From positions 1-64,000 of the forward strand of contig NZ_BAGB01000009.1 in the NCBI RefSeq assembly GCF_000308615.1: a DNA stretch of 64,000 nt, written 5' to 3'. The stretch is from Nocardia jiangxiensis NBRC 101359. Lineage in GTDB: Bacteria; Actinomycetota; Actinomycetes; Mycobacteriales; Mycobacteriaceae. The notes under the pieces were generated by a model. That model saw only the letters and a list, made by a program, of their open reading frames with translations, was not told the DNA's origin and searched no databases. Position 1 is the stretch's first letter. Every line of letters starts with the position of its first letter. Position numbers and translations under genes: made by a program. This document shows positions 28,238 to 36,475 of this stretch, piece after piece.

Positions 28238-29032
28238 GTGACCGATCTTTCTGTTGCGCCGCAGCCGGTTTCGGGGCACGGGCTGCTGGCCGGGAGGATT
28301 GCGGTGATCACCGCCGCGGCGGGGACCGGGATCGGATCGGCCACCGCGCGCCGCATGCTCGACGAGGGCGCGGACGTCGTGGTGTCCGATTGGCACGAGC
28401 GGCGTTTGAAGCAGACCGAGGAGGAGCTGGCCGCGGCCTATCCGCAGCGCCGGGTGGCCTCGGCGGTCTGCGACGTCACCAGTTCCGAGCAGGTGGACGA
28501 ACTGATCGCCGCGGCCGCGAAAGCGTTGGGGCGCATCGACATTCTGGTCAACAATGCCGGACTGGGCGGTGAGACGCCGGTCGTCGACATGACCGACGAG
28601 CAGTGGGACCGCGTCCTGGACATCACCCTCAACGGCACGTTCCGCTGCACCCGCGCGGCCCTGAAGTACTTCCGCGAGGCCGGGCACGGCGGCGTCATCG
28701 TCAACAACGCCAGCGTCCTGGGCTGGCGCGCCCAGCACGGCCAGGCCCACTACGCCGCCGCCAAGGCCGGTGTCATGGCCCTGACCCGCTGCAGCGCGGT
28801 GGAAGCCGCCGACCTGGGCGTTCGCATCAACGCCGTCGCGCCCAGCATCGCCCGCCATCCCTTCCTGGACAAGGTCTCCTCCAGCGAACTCCTCGACCGA
28901 CTCTCCGCCGGCGAAGCCTTCGGCCGCGCCGCCGAACCCTGGGAGGTGGCCGCCACCATCGCCATGCTCGCCAGCGACTACACCTCGTACATGACGGGCG
29001 AGGTCGTCTCGGTCAGCAGCCAACGGGCCTGA
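28238..29032 (+). CDS. ipdF: IpdF, short-chain dehydrogenase of the steroid C/D-ring pathway
   Basis: SDR of 264 residues. TAAAGTGIGSATARRMLDEG cofactor loop near 30-49, NNAGLGGETPV, serine in NNASVLGWRAQHGQ, YAAAK active site, and conserved C-terminus FLDKVSSSELLDRLSAGEAF. Long identical stretches with my recollection of M. tuberculosis Rv3559c (IpdF), including GHGLL and NNASVLGWRAQH. IpdF oxidises the 5-hydroxy group of the C/D-ring CoA intermediate to the ketone. CTGGAGG lies upstream of the ATG. Co-transcribed with fadE30. Confidence 0.93.
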   Translation: MTDLSVAPQPVSGHGLLAGRIAVITAAAGTGIGSATARRMLDEGADVVVSDWHERRLKQTEEELAAAYPQRRVASAVCDVTSSEQVDELIAAAAKALGRIDILVNNAGLGGETPVVDMTDEQWDRVLDITLNGTFRCTRAALKYFREAGHGGVIVNNASVLGWRAQHGQAHYAAAKAGVMALTRCSAVEAADLGVRINAVAPSIARHPFLDKVSSSELLDRLSAGEAFGRAAEPWEVAATIAMLASDYTSYMTGEVVSVSSQRA

Positions 29033-29055
29033 TCTGTCGCCAGGACGCGTCCTTT

Positions 29056-29078
29056 TCGAACGATTCGACGACGTTCGA
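29056..29078. promoter_or_regulatory. TCGAAC-N11-GTTCGA inverted repeat upstream of the VOC gene
   Basis: Perfect 6-base arms at 29056-29061 and 29073-29078 in the 223-base stretch between ipdF and the VOC protein gene. The arms equal LexA half-sites, but the 11-base spacer does not fit the usual 4. A possible operator for the VOC gene. Confidence 0.3.
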
Positions 29079-29255
29079 CACTGTTTCGGCGAAGTTCGGG
29101 GAAGATATGATCGAACGTGCTCCTCGAGGTACCGCTGCTGACGTGGCGTGCTCGCTCAGGCGTCGCAGTGGTGGCGACATATTCGACCGCGCGATGTATC
29201 AGCCGTTTCGATCAGCGGTCGCACACAAACTCGCAATCACAGAACGGAGAAATCT

Positions 29256-30044
29256 ATGCCTGTGCGCGATACGCCCTGGTCCGCGGGAACCCCGTGTTGG
29301 GTCGACTGCCAGGTCGATGACCCGGCCAAGGCGAGCGAGTTCTACTCCACCCTGTTCGGCTGGCAGATCCAGGGGGGTGAAGCGGAAGCCGGCGGATATC
29401 TGATGGCGTCGAAGGACGGCAGATCCGCCGCCGGGATCGGCCCGAAGCCGCAGCCCGGAATGCCTTCGGTGTGGACCACGTATTTCGCGACCGATGACAG
29501 CGACAGTCTGGCCACTCGGATCACCGCGGCGGGCGGCCAGGTACTGATGCCTCCGTTCGACGTACTCGACGCGGGTCGAATGGCGGTTGTCGCCGATACC
29601 ACCGGCGGCGTTTTCGGCATCTGGCAGGCACGCGCACACCACGGCGCCGGCGTCTACAACGAGCACGGCACCTACTGCTGGAACGAATTGCACACCCGGC
29701 AGCTCGACACCGCGAAACAGTTCTACGCCGACGTCTTCGACTACACGTATACCGACGCCGGGGACGGCACGAATATGCGATACGTGATGTTCACCCCGCC
29801 CGGCGGTACCGAGGCCGTGGGCGGCATGAACGACGACTCCCTCATGCCCGGCGATCCGATGCCGACCCACTGGCTGACCTGGTTCCAGTTCGACGGCGTC
29901 GACACCGCCGTGGAACGGGTGGCGGAGTTGGGCGGGACGATACTGATGCCCACGGCCGATTCACCGTTCGGCCGGATGGCGATGGTCGCGGGGCCGCAGG
30001 GTGAGGTATTCGGTCTCATCGACACATCGGTCCGCGCGGGTTAG
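29256..30044 (+). CDS. VOC-superfamily protein, CFP30B-like
   Basis: Protein of 262 residues with two glyoxalase/VOC modules (about 10-125 and 135-258): TPCWVDCQVDDPAKASEFYS with FGWQI, then YCWNELHTRQLDTAKQFYAD. Each half ends with an FGxxA/GRM...DPQG-like segment (AGRMAVVADTTGGVFGIWQA and GRMAMVAGPQGEVFGLI). Resembles M. tuberculosis CFP30B/Rv0577, linked to methylglyoxal and cell-surface antigen roles. ATG at 29256 has CGGAG upstream. Monocistronic, closed by a perfect terminator. Confidence 0.85.
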   Translation: MPVRDTPWSAGTPCWVDCQVDDPAKASEFYSTLFGWQIQGGEAEAGGYLMASKDGRSAAGIGPKPQPGMPSVWTTYFATDDSDSLATRITAAGGQVLMPPFDVLDAGRMAVVADTTGGVFGIWQARAHHGAGVYNEHGTYCWNELHTRQLDTAKQFYADVFDYTYTDAGDGTNMRYVMFTPPGGTEAVGGMNDDSLMPGDPMPTHWLTWFQFDGVDTAVERVAELGGTILMPTADSPFGRMAMVAGPQGEVFGLIDTSVRAG

Positions 30045-30068
30045 CGCCCGGTCGCGACAGTCGTAGAG

Positions 30069-30100
30069 GAGGGCCGTACCGGCGTATCGGTACGGCCCTC
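30069..30100. terminator. Intrinsic terminator after the VOC gene
   Basis: Perfect 13-base-pair stem GAGGGCCGTACCG (30069-30081) with 30088-30100, 6-base loop, then AACCCTTTT. Sits between convergent genes. Confidence 0.87.
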
Positions 30101-30157
30101 AACCCTTTTCGACTCCGATCGCACATGCGGTAGGCGGTCGGACGGATCCGGCGACGG

Positions 30158-30841
30158 TCAGCAGCAGTCGTCGCCGCGCCAGGACTGCACACCCTGCCAG
30201 ACCGCCGCACCCGCCACGCCGAGGCCGACGATCGAGTCGAGCCACCAGCCGCCACTCCACACCGATGTGAGCGCCAGAGCGGCCAGGACGGCGGCGGCCT
30301 GGATGGCGCACAGGTAGTTCTGGGTTCCCTCACCGGCGGTCGCCGCGGAATCCAAGCGGACGGCCAGGCGATGCTTCGCGCGCCCGAGCAGGGGCATGGC
30401 CACCAGTGACAGTGCGGTCACGACTATTCCGAGCGCTGTGGCTTCGGATCGATGCTCACCCAGCAGATTTCGCACGGATTCGATGGCGATATACGGAGCG
30501 AGTAGCCAAAACGACACGGCCACAAGCTTTTGCGCAGTCCGCTCGGCGGTTTCGGACATGGTCCGCTCACCGGTGAACCGCCACACCACGATCACACTGG
30601 CCATACCCTCGACCACGCTGCCCAGCGCCCAGCCGAGCAATGCGATCGACCCGGCCGCCACCCCCTGCCACAGCCCGATCACGCCCTCGGCGAGCATCCA
30701 CACCAGGCTCACCCAGGCCAGAGCGCGCGCCCATCGCGCGGCACGATGCCACGCCGCATCCTTGACGACCGGTGCGGCACACGAACTTCCGCAGCAGCTC
30801 TGCGTCGCCATCAGGTTCGTGCTCGCATCCACCTCGCTCAC
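30158..30841 (-). CDS. Cation transporter (CDF-like) with cysteine-rich ends
   Basis: Protein of 227 residues from the GTG at 30839-30841 (an ATG at 30809-30811 is possible). About five or six membrane helices: ALAWVSLVWMLAEGVIGLWQ, GSIALLGWALGSVVEGMASV, LVAVSFWLLAPYIAIESVRN, ALGIVVTALSLVAMPLLGRA, and a C-terminal WWLDSIVGLGVAGAAVWQGV. The N-terminus holds SCCGSSC and the C-terminus DDCC, plausible metal-binding clusters. The layout is close to cation diffusion facilitators but lacks a cytoplasmic C-terminal domain. It lies downstream of a CmtR-like sensor on the same strand, suggesting soft-metal (Cd/Pb/Zn) export. Confidence 0.8.
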   Translation of the reverse strand: MSEVDASTNLMATQSCCGSSCAAPVVKDAAWHRAARWARALAWVSLVWMLAEGVIGLWQGVAAGSIALLGWALGSVVEGMASVIVVWRFTGERTMSETAERTAQKLVAVSFWLLAPYIAIESVRNLLGEHRSEATALGIVVTALSLVAMPLLGRAKHRLAVRLDSAATAGEGTQNYLCAIQAAAVLAALALTSVWSGGWWLDSIVGLGVAGAAVWQGVQSWRGDDCC

Positions 30842-30917
30842 GACTCCACCTCGCTGGCGCTCGGCTCCATCGTGCGCGAGGCGCGCTGTGCCGACGGTTC
30901 GCTGCGCTGCGCTCCGC

Positions 30918-31292
30918 TCACGACACCTCCCGCGCACAGCACGAATCGATGCCGTATTCGGGGCACAACGCGACGGCGTTCCCGGTCGCGGCCAGCACGG
31001 CCTCCGCCGAGGACAACATCTGCACCAGCTCCGGGCGGGTCAACCGGAACAGTGATGCCCGCCCGACCGGCTCCGAATCCACCAGACCGCAATCACGCAG
31101 GCAGACAAGATGTTTCGACACCGTCGACTGCGCCAGACCGACGGCCTTGACCAGATCGGTCACCCGGGTCGGACCCGCCGCCAACCGTCGCACGATCGCC
31201 AATCTGGCCGGATCGCCCAACGACCGGAACAGTGCCGCAGCGGGAATCAACTCCACCCGCTCGACATCGATATCAGACGCTTTCATCGTCAT
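30918..31292 (-). CDS. ArsR/SmtB metal sensor, CmtR-like
   Basis: Protein of 124 residues with an ArsR winged helix: AALFRSLGDPARLAIVRRLA, VGLAQSTVSKHLVCLRDCGL, wing VDSEPVGRASLFRLT. Cysteines C64 and C68 sit in the recognition helix (VCLRDC) exactly as the C-x3-C of the Cd/Pb sensor CmtR, with C110, C118 and C119 (CPEYGIDSCC) available as the third ligand. No clear Shine-Dalgarno at the ATG at 31290-31292. It ends 76 bases before the cation transporter start on the same strand, which it probably controls. Confidence 0.85.
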   Translation of the reverse strand: MTMKASDIDVERVELIPAAALFRSLGDPARLAIVRRLAAGPTRVTDLVKAVGLAQSTVSKHLVCLRDCGLVDSEPVGRASLFRLTRPELVQMLSSAEAVLAATGNAVALCPEYGIDSCCAREVS

Positions 31293-31441
31293 GCAGCGAT
31301 GTTATACCTGGCGGTCCTTGTGTACCAAGAGTCGGGTGCGGCGGCCGGACTTGCCGCCGCGGCTTGCGAACGCCCCGAAGGCAGTCGAAACCGCTGGCTG
31401 GCGGCCGAATCGCCGTGCGCCGCGATGTGAACGGCCGCCGA

Positions 31442-31807
31442 TTACGCCTGCGGAGCGGTGCGGTTCGCGTTGATCTCGTCGCGGTGCGCCATGGCCCACT
31501 CGGCGAGGGAGACCAGCAGCGGCAGCAGGGTGCGCCCTAGCTCGGTCAACTCGTACTCGACCCGGGGCGGCACCTCCGCGTAGGCCGTGCGACCGACCAG
31601 GCCGTCCTCGACCAGGTGCGCGAGCGTCAGGGTGAGCATCCGCTGCGAGATGCCCGCCACGGCTTCGCGCAGTTCGCCGAATCGCAGCGGTCCCTCGCGC
31701 AGGGTGCCGATCACCAGCAGACTCCACTTGTCGCCGATGCGATCGAGCACCTCCCGGACCGCACCGCCGTCGGGTATTCGCACCGTCTTTCGTGTGACTT
31801 GCGTCAT
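31442..31807 (-). CDS. HxlR-family transcriptional regulator
   Basis: Protein of 121 residues. HxlR winged helix: REVLDRIGDKWSLLVIGTLR, GPLRFGELREAVAGISQRML, TLTLAHLVEDGLVGRTAYAE, VPPRVEYELTELGRTLLPLL, all family hallmarks. Start ATG at 31805-31807 with GGAAGGAAG upstream. Diverges from a DoxX-type gene at 31903; HxlR/DoxX or HxlR/oxidoreductase divergent pairs are common, with the regulator repressing its neighbour and responding to redox or electrophile stress. Confidence 0.9.
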   Translation of the reverse strand: MTQVTRKTVRIPDGGAVREVLDRIGDKWSLLVIGTLREGPLRFGELREAVAGISQRMLTLTLAHLVEDGLVGRTAYAEVPPRVEYELTELGRTLLPLLVSLAEWAMAHRDEINANRTAPQA

Positions 31808-31832
31808 ACCCGAGCTTCCTTCCTGGATACAT

Positions 31833-31842
31833 ACATCGATGT
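31833..31842. promoter_or_regulatory. ACATCGATGT palindrome in HxlR/DoxX promoter
   Basis: Perfect 10-base palindrome 26 bases upstream of the HxlR start and 60 bases upstream of the divergent DoxX start; candidate HxlR operator. Confidence 0.4.
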
Positions 31843-31902
31843 GCCTTTTGTCGCCGCATCGACGCTCACCCACGATATGACCACGTGCCAACGTGAGGAT
31901 CG

Positions 31903-32280
31903 GTGAATACGGTGAATATCGCAGTGTGGATCGCGCAGGGCCTGCTCGCGTTCGTGTATCTCGTCGCGGGCGGATTGAAGCTCGTCCGCTCGCGCGAGCA
32001 ACTCGCGGCGACGGGCCGGCTGGACTGGATGAAGGACAACTCGGATGCGGTCGTGCGGGCGGTCGGCGCGATCGAAGTGCTCGGGGCGCTGGGCGTGATC
32101 CTGCCCGCGGCGACCGGCATCGCGCCCATTCTGACTCCGATCGCCGCGGTCGGGCTGGTCATCGTGCAGATCGGCGCGTTGCGGGTGCACCTGACCCGCA
32201 ACGAGCGACAACCCGTGCCCGCCAACGTGATTCTCCTGCTGCTCGCGGCCTTCGTCGCGATCGGACGTTTCGCGAGCTGA
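31903..32280 (+). CDS. DoxX-like membrane protein
   Basis: Protein of 125 residues with four hydrophobic helices: VWIAQGLLAFVYLVAGGLKL, VVRAVGAIEVLGALGVILPA, ILTPIAAVGLVIVQIGALRV and NVILLLLAAFVAIGRFAS. The GGLKL at the end of helix 1 and the GAIEVLGALGVILP segment are typical of DoxX_2/DoxX-like proteins, which are linked to oxidative and thiol stress. GTG start with GAGG upstream. Divergent from, and probably repressed by, the HxlR regulator. Confidence 0.87.
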   Translation: MNTVNIAVWIAQGLLAFVYLVAGGLKLVRSREQLAATGRLDWMKDNSDAVVRAVGAIEVLGALGVILPAATGIAPILTPIAAVGLVIVQIGALRVHLTRNERQPVPANVILLLLAAFVAIGRFAS

Positions 32281-32341
32281 CCTCGGCACACCGGATCATG
32301 CCCCGGGTTCGAGGCGGCAGGTGAATCGGTCGAACACCGGC

Positions 32342-33109
32342 TCACCAGGTGTCGGGTTCGTCCTCGCGGAGGCGTTGCAGGGCTCGTTCGATCCAGGTTT
32401 CGAAGGTGGTGGTGAGTTCTCGGGGGCTCGCGGGGCGCACGGTGAGGTGCTCTCGGGTGCGTAGTTGCAGGTAGCGGCCGTCCCGGGCGACGTCGACCCA
32501 TTGCACGGCGTACCAGGGGTCGAGGGTGTGGAAGATCGAGCCGGTGAACAGGGCCGCGCCGCCGCCGCCGTCGACGGGACGCTGGGATATGCGGTCGTAG
32601 CGGTCGCGGGGAGTGTTACGGCTCAGCCCCTCGGCGGGGCGGCGAATGTCCGCCAGGTGGAAGGTGTCCGGCTTCTCCTGGCCCGGCGGGAAGGACGGCA
32701 CGATGGTGGCAAGGCGCTGGGCGAGCTGTTCGGTGCGGAACAGGCGGCAGCGCACGGTGCCGTCGATGCTGTCCTCGACGCCCGGATCGGCGGTCTGGGT
32801 GAGCATCATCGCGTTGAATCTCGTTCGCGCGCCGATGATCCGGTAATCCTTCGGCTTGCCGCGGCCGAGAGTCGTGGACTGCCCGAGGATTTCGATGCGC
32901 AGCTCGGCGTCGGTCAGGGTCTGGAAGGCGAGTTCGATGAGGTTGCGCTCGTCCGTGTCGTACCGGCCGTGCACCTGCTGACGGTGGAAGCGAACCTCGT
33001 CCTGGGTCGGGAAGCGGCTGGTGTAGCTCAGCGGGCTCGGCAGCCGATCACGCGCCTCGCCGAGCCACAGGGCAGCGAAATCATCGGGCTCCCAACTCCA
33101 TTCGGTCAT
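32342..33109 (-). CDS. ESX secretion-associated protein EspG family
   Basis: Protein of 255 residues. N-terminus MTEWSWEPDDFAALWLGE matches the EspG start, where an aromatic/acidic segment contacts PPE substrates; PSPLSYTSRFPTQDEVRFHR and a C-terminal FETWIERALQRLRED follow. EspG proteins are cytoplasmic chaperones that recognise PE-PPE heterodimers for type VII secretion. Start ATG at 33107-33109 with GAAGG upstream. It lies downstream of PPE-like and PE-like genes on the same strand, its likely clients. No EccC or other core component is in the window. Confidence 0.85.
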   Translation of the reverse strand: MTEWSWEPDDFAALWLGEARDRLPSPLSYTSRFPTQDEVRFHRQQVHGRYDTDERNLIELAFQTLTDAELRIEILGQSTTLGRGKPKDYRIIGARTRFNAMMLTQTADPGVEDSIDGTVRCRLFRTEQLAQRLATIVPSFPPGQEKPDTFHLADIRRPAEGLSRNTPRDRYDRISQRPVDGGGGAALFTGSIFHTLDPWYAVQWVDVARDGRYLQLRTREHLTVRPASPRELTTTFETWIERALQRLREDEPDTW

Positions 33110-33232
33110 GGAACATCCTTCGATCACGAACTCCGGTCACCTGAGAACCGGAACGACAGTGGAACGAGCGCCGAAGCGCCCCCGCATTCGCGGGGGCGTC
33201 CGGAAATACAAGGGGCACACCGGGTTCGGCGC

Positions 33233-34387
33233 TCACCCGCGAGTATTGGGGTCCTGGTCGAAATCCCCGCCGATGACGCCGCCCGGAATGCTCTTGGGCG
33301 CCGGACCGAGCAGTTCCTCAGCGTTCTCCATATTGCGCAGCCAGTCCGGGAGCGAGTGCTCTTTGTCGTCCTCGCCCTTACCTTTGCCCGCCGCGCCGCC
33401 CATTCCACCCATACCGGCCATATTGCTGTTCGTACCAGCGGCTTTCGCGGCATTCGCGGCCGCCGCGGCGGCGTTCGATCCGGTGCCCGCCACACTCTTG
33501 CCCAGTCCGCCGCCGGTCGCCGAGCCCAGCCCGTTCAACGCGCTGTCCCCACCCGATCCGCTACCGACCCCGCTGTAATTGCTCGGAGTGGTGGATGTCG
33601 GCGAGGTGCCGCTGTAGTAGCCGGTGGGCGAGGTGGCCGTCGAACTCGAGTACCCGGACATCGACGGCATGGACGAGGAGCTGTATCCCGCCGCCGACGT
33701 GGAATCCGACTGGCTCGAGGAGGTACCCGACTGACTTCCGCTGTCGCCGCTCGTACCGCTGGTACTTCCGCCGGGGACGCTGGGGCCGTTGCCGGAGTTC
33801 GGGGTGTACGAGCTGGAGGGGGTGTAGCTGTAGAGCGGGTTGCTGATCTCGTTCGGCTTGGGGACGACCGGGATCTGCTTGTCCGCGTCGACGAAGTTCT
33901 TGACGTAGTTGTTCTTCATAGCCAAGCGGGCATCGTCGCGAGCTTGGTCGATGGCCTTCTTCGACCGGATGCCGTGGTGCCCGAAGAGGTCGCCGTCCCA
34001 GAAGTTCCACCGACTCACGTGTTGCATCGGTACTGCGACACCGTTTTTGGTGCCGTTGACGCCGTCGACTGCCGCGGTTACCTGGGCGGACATGGCTTTC
34101 AATGCCTCGGTCAGATCCTCGGCGCGCTGAGCGTAGTTGGAGATCGCGGTCCGAGAAGCTTCGGCGGCATTGCCCTGCCAGGCAGCGGAGCTCGACTGGC
34201 GGATACGTGATGCGAAGAAGTCCGCTGCGGCGGACCATTTATTCGCGAGATCGTTGTACTGCTGGGCGGCAGTATGCCCGTTGGCGGTGTTCAGTGGATT
34301 GAACTTGTTGTATATGTCCCAATGTGAGAAGTTATCGGGATGCTCGCCGTCGCCGGGAATCTGTCCGGGCTCGGTCGTGACAGCCAT
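33233..34387 (-). CDS. PPE-like type VII secretion substrate with low-complexity C-terminus
   Basis: Protein of 384 residues. The N-terminal ~150 residues are helical with WxG at W70 (SSAAWQGNAAEASR), plus YNDLANKWSAAADFFASR, resembling the PPE/WXG superfamily used by Nocardia. Residues about 185-330 are low-complexity Ser/Thr/Gly/Tyr (GYSSSSMPSMSGYSSS), then Ala-rich and Gly-Met-rich segments, and an acidic C-terminus SLPDWLRNMENAEELLGPAP. No signal peptide. Start overlaps the upstream PE-like gene stop (TGATG). Probably exported as a heterodimer with that partner and recognised by the downstream EspG. Confidence 0.8.
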   Translation of the reverse strand: MAVTTEPGQIPGDGEHPDNFSHWDIYNKFNPLNTANGHTAAQQYNDLANKWSAAADFFASRIRQSSSAAWQGNAAEASRTAISNYAQRAEDLTEALKAMSAQVTAAVDGVNGTKNGVAVPMQHVSRWNFWDGDLFGHHGIRSKKAIDQARDDARLAMKNNYVKNFVDADKQIPVVPKPNEISNPLYSYTPSSSYTPNSGNGPSVPGGSTSGTSGDSGSQSGTSSSQSDSTSAAGYSSSSMPSMSGYSSSTATSPTGYYSGTSPTSTTPSNYSGVGSGSGGDSALNGLGSATGGGLGKSVAGTGSNAAAAAANAAKAAGTNSNMAGMGGMGGAAGKGKGEDDKEHSLPDWLRNMENAEELLGPAPKSIPGGVIGGDFDQDPNTRG

Positions 34388-34902
34388 CAGCTCGACTTTC
34401 CTATCCCGCTGACCTTTGTACCCGGCTTGAGATCAGTCAGGATCGGACTCTGCTCGATATTTGACTGTAGTCTCTTGTATTCTGCCGCAAACTTGGCATC
34501 CTGCTCGCAATACTGCTGAGCGATGGTGTGATGTAGGGTTTCCAGATCGTCGATTATTTTGTAGTGCTGATCGAGGATGTCCCATATGTTGTCGTCGGTG
34601 TCCGTAGAGAGATGGGCTTTCATTGCCTTGCTGCGGAACCTGGATATCAGGGTTTTTGCTGAAAACAGTCCCTCTGTCGATTCGCCGAGACCCCAGTTGG
34701 GTATCTCTGCGATCGATTTTGCAATGTTTTGAAGAGTGGTTATCTCTTGTTTGAATGCTTTACAGTCTCGCTCGATGTACACGAACTCGTCGGCGTTTAC
34801 CACGACGTCCGGGCTGAAGTTGACGCTCAGGGTCCCGTTCTGGGCTTCGGTGATGAGGTTTGCCAACGGTCCAGTTTGCGTCGGCTTGCTATCATTTGCC
34901 AT
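34387..34902 (-). CDS. PE-like/EsxB-like partner with YxxxD secretion motif
   Basis: Protein of 171 residues, all-helical after residue 37, with a WG turn at W70 (EIPNWGLGES) separating two helical halves. Near the end of the second helix is Y131-C-E-Q-D135, a match to the type VII export signal YxxxD/E. No signal peptide. The ATG lies at 34900-34902. Base composition is visibly lower in GC than neighbours, suggesting later acquisition. Coupled to the PPE-like gene by a one-base start/stop overlap, it is the expected partner in a secreted heterodimer. Confidence 0.78.
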   Translation of the reverse strand: MANDSKPTQTGPLANLITEAQNGTLSVNFSPDVVVNADEFVYIERDCKAFKQEITTLQNIAKSIAEIPNWGLGESTEGLFSAKTLISRFRSKAMKAHLSTDTDDNIWDILDQHYKIIDDLETLHHTIAQQYCEQDAKFAAEYKRLQSNIEQSPILTDLKPGTKVSGIGKSS

Positions 34903-34962
34903 TGTTCGAGTGTCCTCCCCAAATGGATCCGAGTGACGTCCGCAGATTAATCGACCAGAGTG

Positions 34963-35547
34963 CTATGCGGACGCGGGGAGTGTCGGTACGATATCCCCGG
35001 CCAGCTGTTTGGCGATTTCGCAAGCGTCGAGATTTCCGGTTGCTTTGTGTGATGCCGGGTTATCAACCAGAAGATCCAACCCGCCCCCCTTGATTTCGAC
35101 ATTGATCAGGCAACTTTCGCGCAGATCGGTGTCATCTACCGAGTGATACGTGACCGCCTGTCGGCCACCGATGGTGAGGTGCTCTGCAACTTTGTAATCA
35201 CTCATCTTTTCGATCATCTGGACAGTCATATTGGTGGTCCGGACGTTGACGCTGTACCCATCGCCTTCGTGCGTTACCCAGATGCACCCGCGGAACTTGA
35301 TTCCGCCGTTCGCCTCGAGATTGGAGGGAGTGGAAGGGGGAGTGATCTGCTCGGAGTCGATTATCGACTGCGGAAGTTGGCACCCGTTGAAGGACGTTGG
35401 TGCATCCGGCGCGATGGTTGATGTCGTGGAAGCAGCCGATGAGCTGACACTCGATGTCCCGCCTCCGCCATCGTTACACCCAGCCAGCAGGGCAGTTGCA
35501 CCGACCCCCACTGCCGCACAACGGATTACGCGTCCCCAGTCGGTCAT
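34963..35547 (-). CDS. DUF3558 lipoprotein, copy A
   Basis: Protein of 194 residues with a lipobox LLAGC (C24), then a Ser/Thr/Gly-rich linker and a DUF3558 domain: DAPTSFNGCQLPQSIIDSEQ, FRGCIWVTHEGDGYSVNVRT, LDLLVDNPASHKATGNLDAC. DUF3558 lipoproteins are envelope-anchored and often lie near type VII or Mce loci; role unknown. ATG with GAGAGGACGAC upstream. Tandem paralogue of the gene at 35725, sharing most of the domain and the leader. Confidence 0.88.
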   Translation of the reverse strand: MTDWGRVIRCAAVGVGATALLAGCNDGGGGTSSVSSSAASTTSTIAPDAPTSFNGCQLPQSIIDSEQITPPSTPSNLEANGGIKFRGCIWVTHEGDGYSVNVRTTNMTVQMIEKMSDYKVAEHLTIGGRQAVTYHSVDDTDLRESCLINVEIKGGGLDLLVDNPASHKATGNLDACEIAKQLAGDIVPTLPASA

Positions 35548-35724
35548 GTCGTCCTCTCGGCCCCGGTACCACAGTGACGAGGGCCGGATCGACTCCCACC
35601 CCTCAACGGCTCGTAAGGAACTTACCTGCTCACTGTGCCCGCTTCAATACACCTGTGTTTCGCCGCATCTCGTTGCATGGGGCTTGCGATGTGGATGACA
35701 CCACCGGCGTAGGGATGCTGGAAT

Positions 35725-36318
35725 CTAGGCCGAAGGAGGGAACGTGGCTACCAGTTCTCCGGTCAGCTTCTCGGCGATCTTGCAGGAATCATGGGTTCCT
35801 GTCACCTTGTTCGACGCCGGATTATCGATCTGAAGCTCCAAGGTTCCCCCTTTCATCTCGGCATTCAGCAGGCAGTCTGCGCGCAGATCCGTGTCGTCGC
35901 TCTTGTGGTAGGTGAGTGCTTGGCGTCCGCCGACCGTCACGCGCTCAGCGATCGTGAACCCTTTGTTGGCTTCGATCATCGGGATTGTCAGATTGGTAGT
36001 CCGTACATTTGCCGAGTAGCCGTCCCCCTCGTAGGTGGTCCAGATGCAGCCACGCCACTTGATACCGCCGTCGACCGCCGCGTCGGACTTCATCGGAGCT
36101 GTGCCTGTGTAGCCCAGGTGCTCGGCGTCGATCACGGACTGAGGTAGTTGGCATCCGTTGAACGATGTCGGCACATCCGGCGCGACGGTGGACGGCGCGG
36201 ACGCTGCCGATGGGCTGGTGGCCGATGCCCCACCCCCGCCGTTCTGGCACCCTGCGAGCAGGACAGCTGTGCCGACTGCCGCTGCTGTGCACCAGATTTT
36301 GTGCATCCGACGAGTCAT
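35725..36318 (-). CDS. DUF3558 lipoprotein, copy B
   Basis: Protein of 197 residues, lipobox LLAGC with C24 as in copy A, followed by a DUF3558 domain (DVPTSFNGCQLPQSVIDAEH, WRGCIWTTYEGDGYSANVRT). Start ATG at 36316-36318 with GAGAGGATGAG upstream, nearly the same leader as copy A. Roughly two thirds of the residues match copy A by eye, so this is a recent tandem duplication with its own promoter region copied. Function unknown; membrane-anchored, extracytoplasmic. Confidence 0.88.
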   Translation of the reverse strand: MTRRMHKIWCTAAAVGTAVLLAGCQNGGGGASATSPSAASAPSTVAPDVPTSFNGCQLPQSVIDAEHLGYTGTAPMKSDAAVDGGIKWRGCIWTTYEGDGYSANVRTTNLTIPMIEANKGFTIAERVTVGGRQALTYHKSDDTDLRADCLLNAEMKGGTLELQIDNPASNKVTGTHDSCKIAEKLTGELVATFPPSA

Positions 36319-36475
36319 CTCATCCTCTCTCGGTGCCGTGTCACGGTAGAGAGGTCTGGATCGACGGCTCGCCCCCAACGGCTGGGATTGAACTTATCCG
36401 GTGATGAACTCGGCCTCGAAAGAAGCTGTCCGGTGCGGACGGCTTGGCTTGCAGACCAACAGGGTTCGTGGGCGG

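Noticed and set aside
29056..29078. SOS/LexA box upstream of the VOC gene (TCGAAC and GTTCGA arms)
   Set aside because: The mycobacterial LexA consensus has a 4-base spacer; here it is 11 bases. Kept only as an unassigned inverted repeat.
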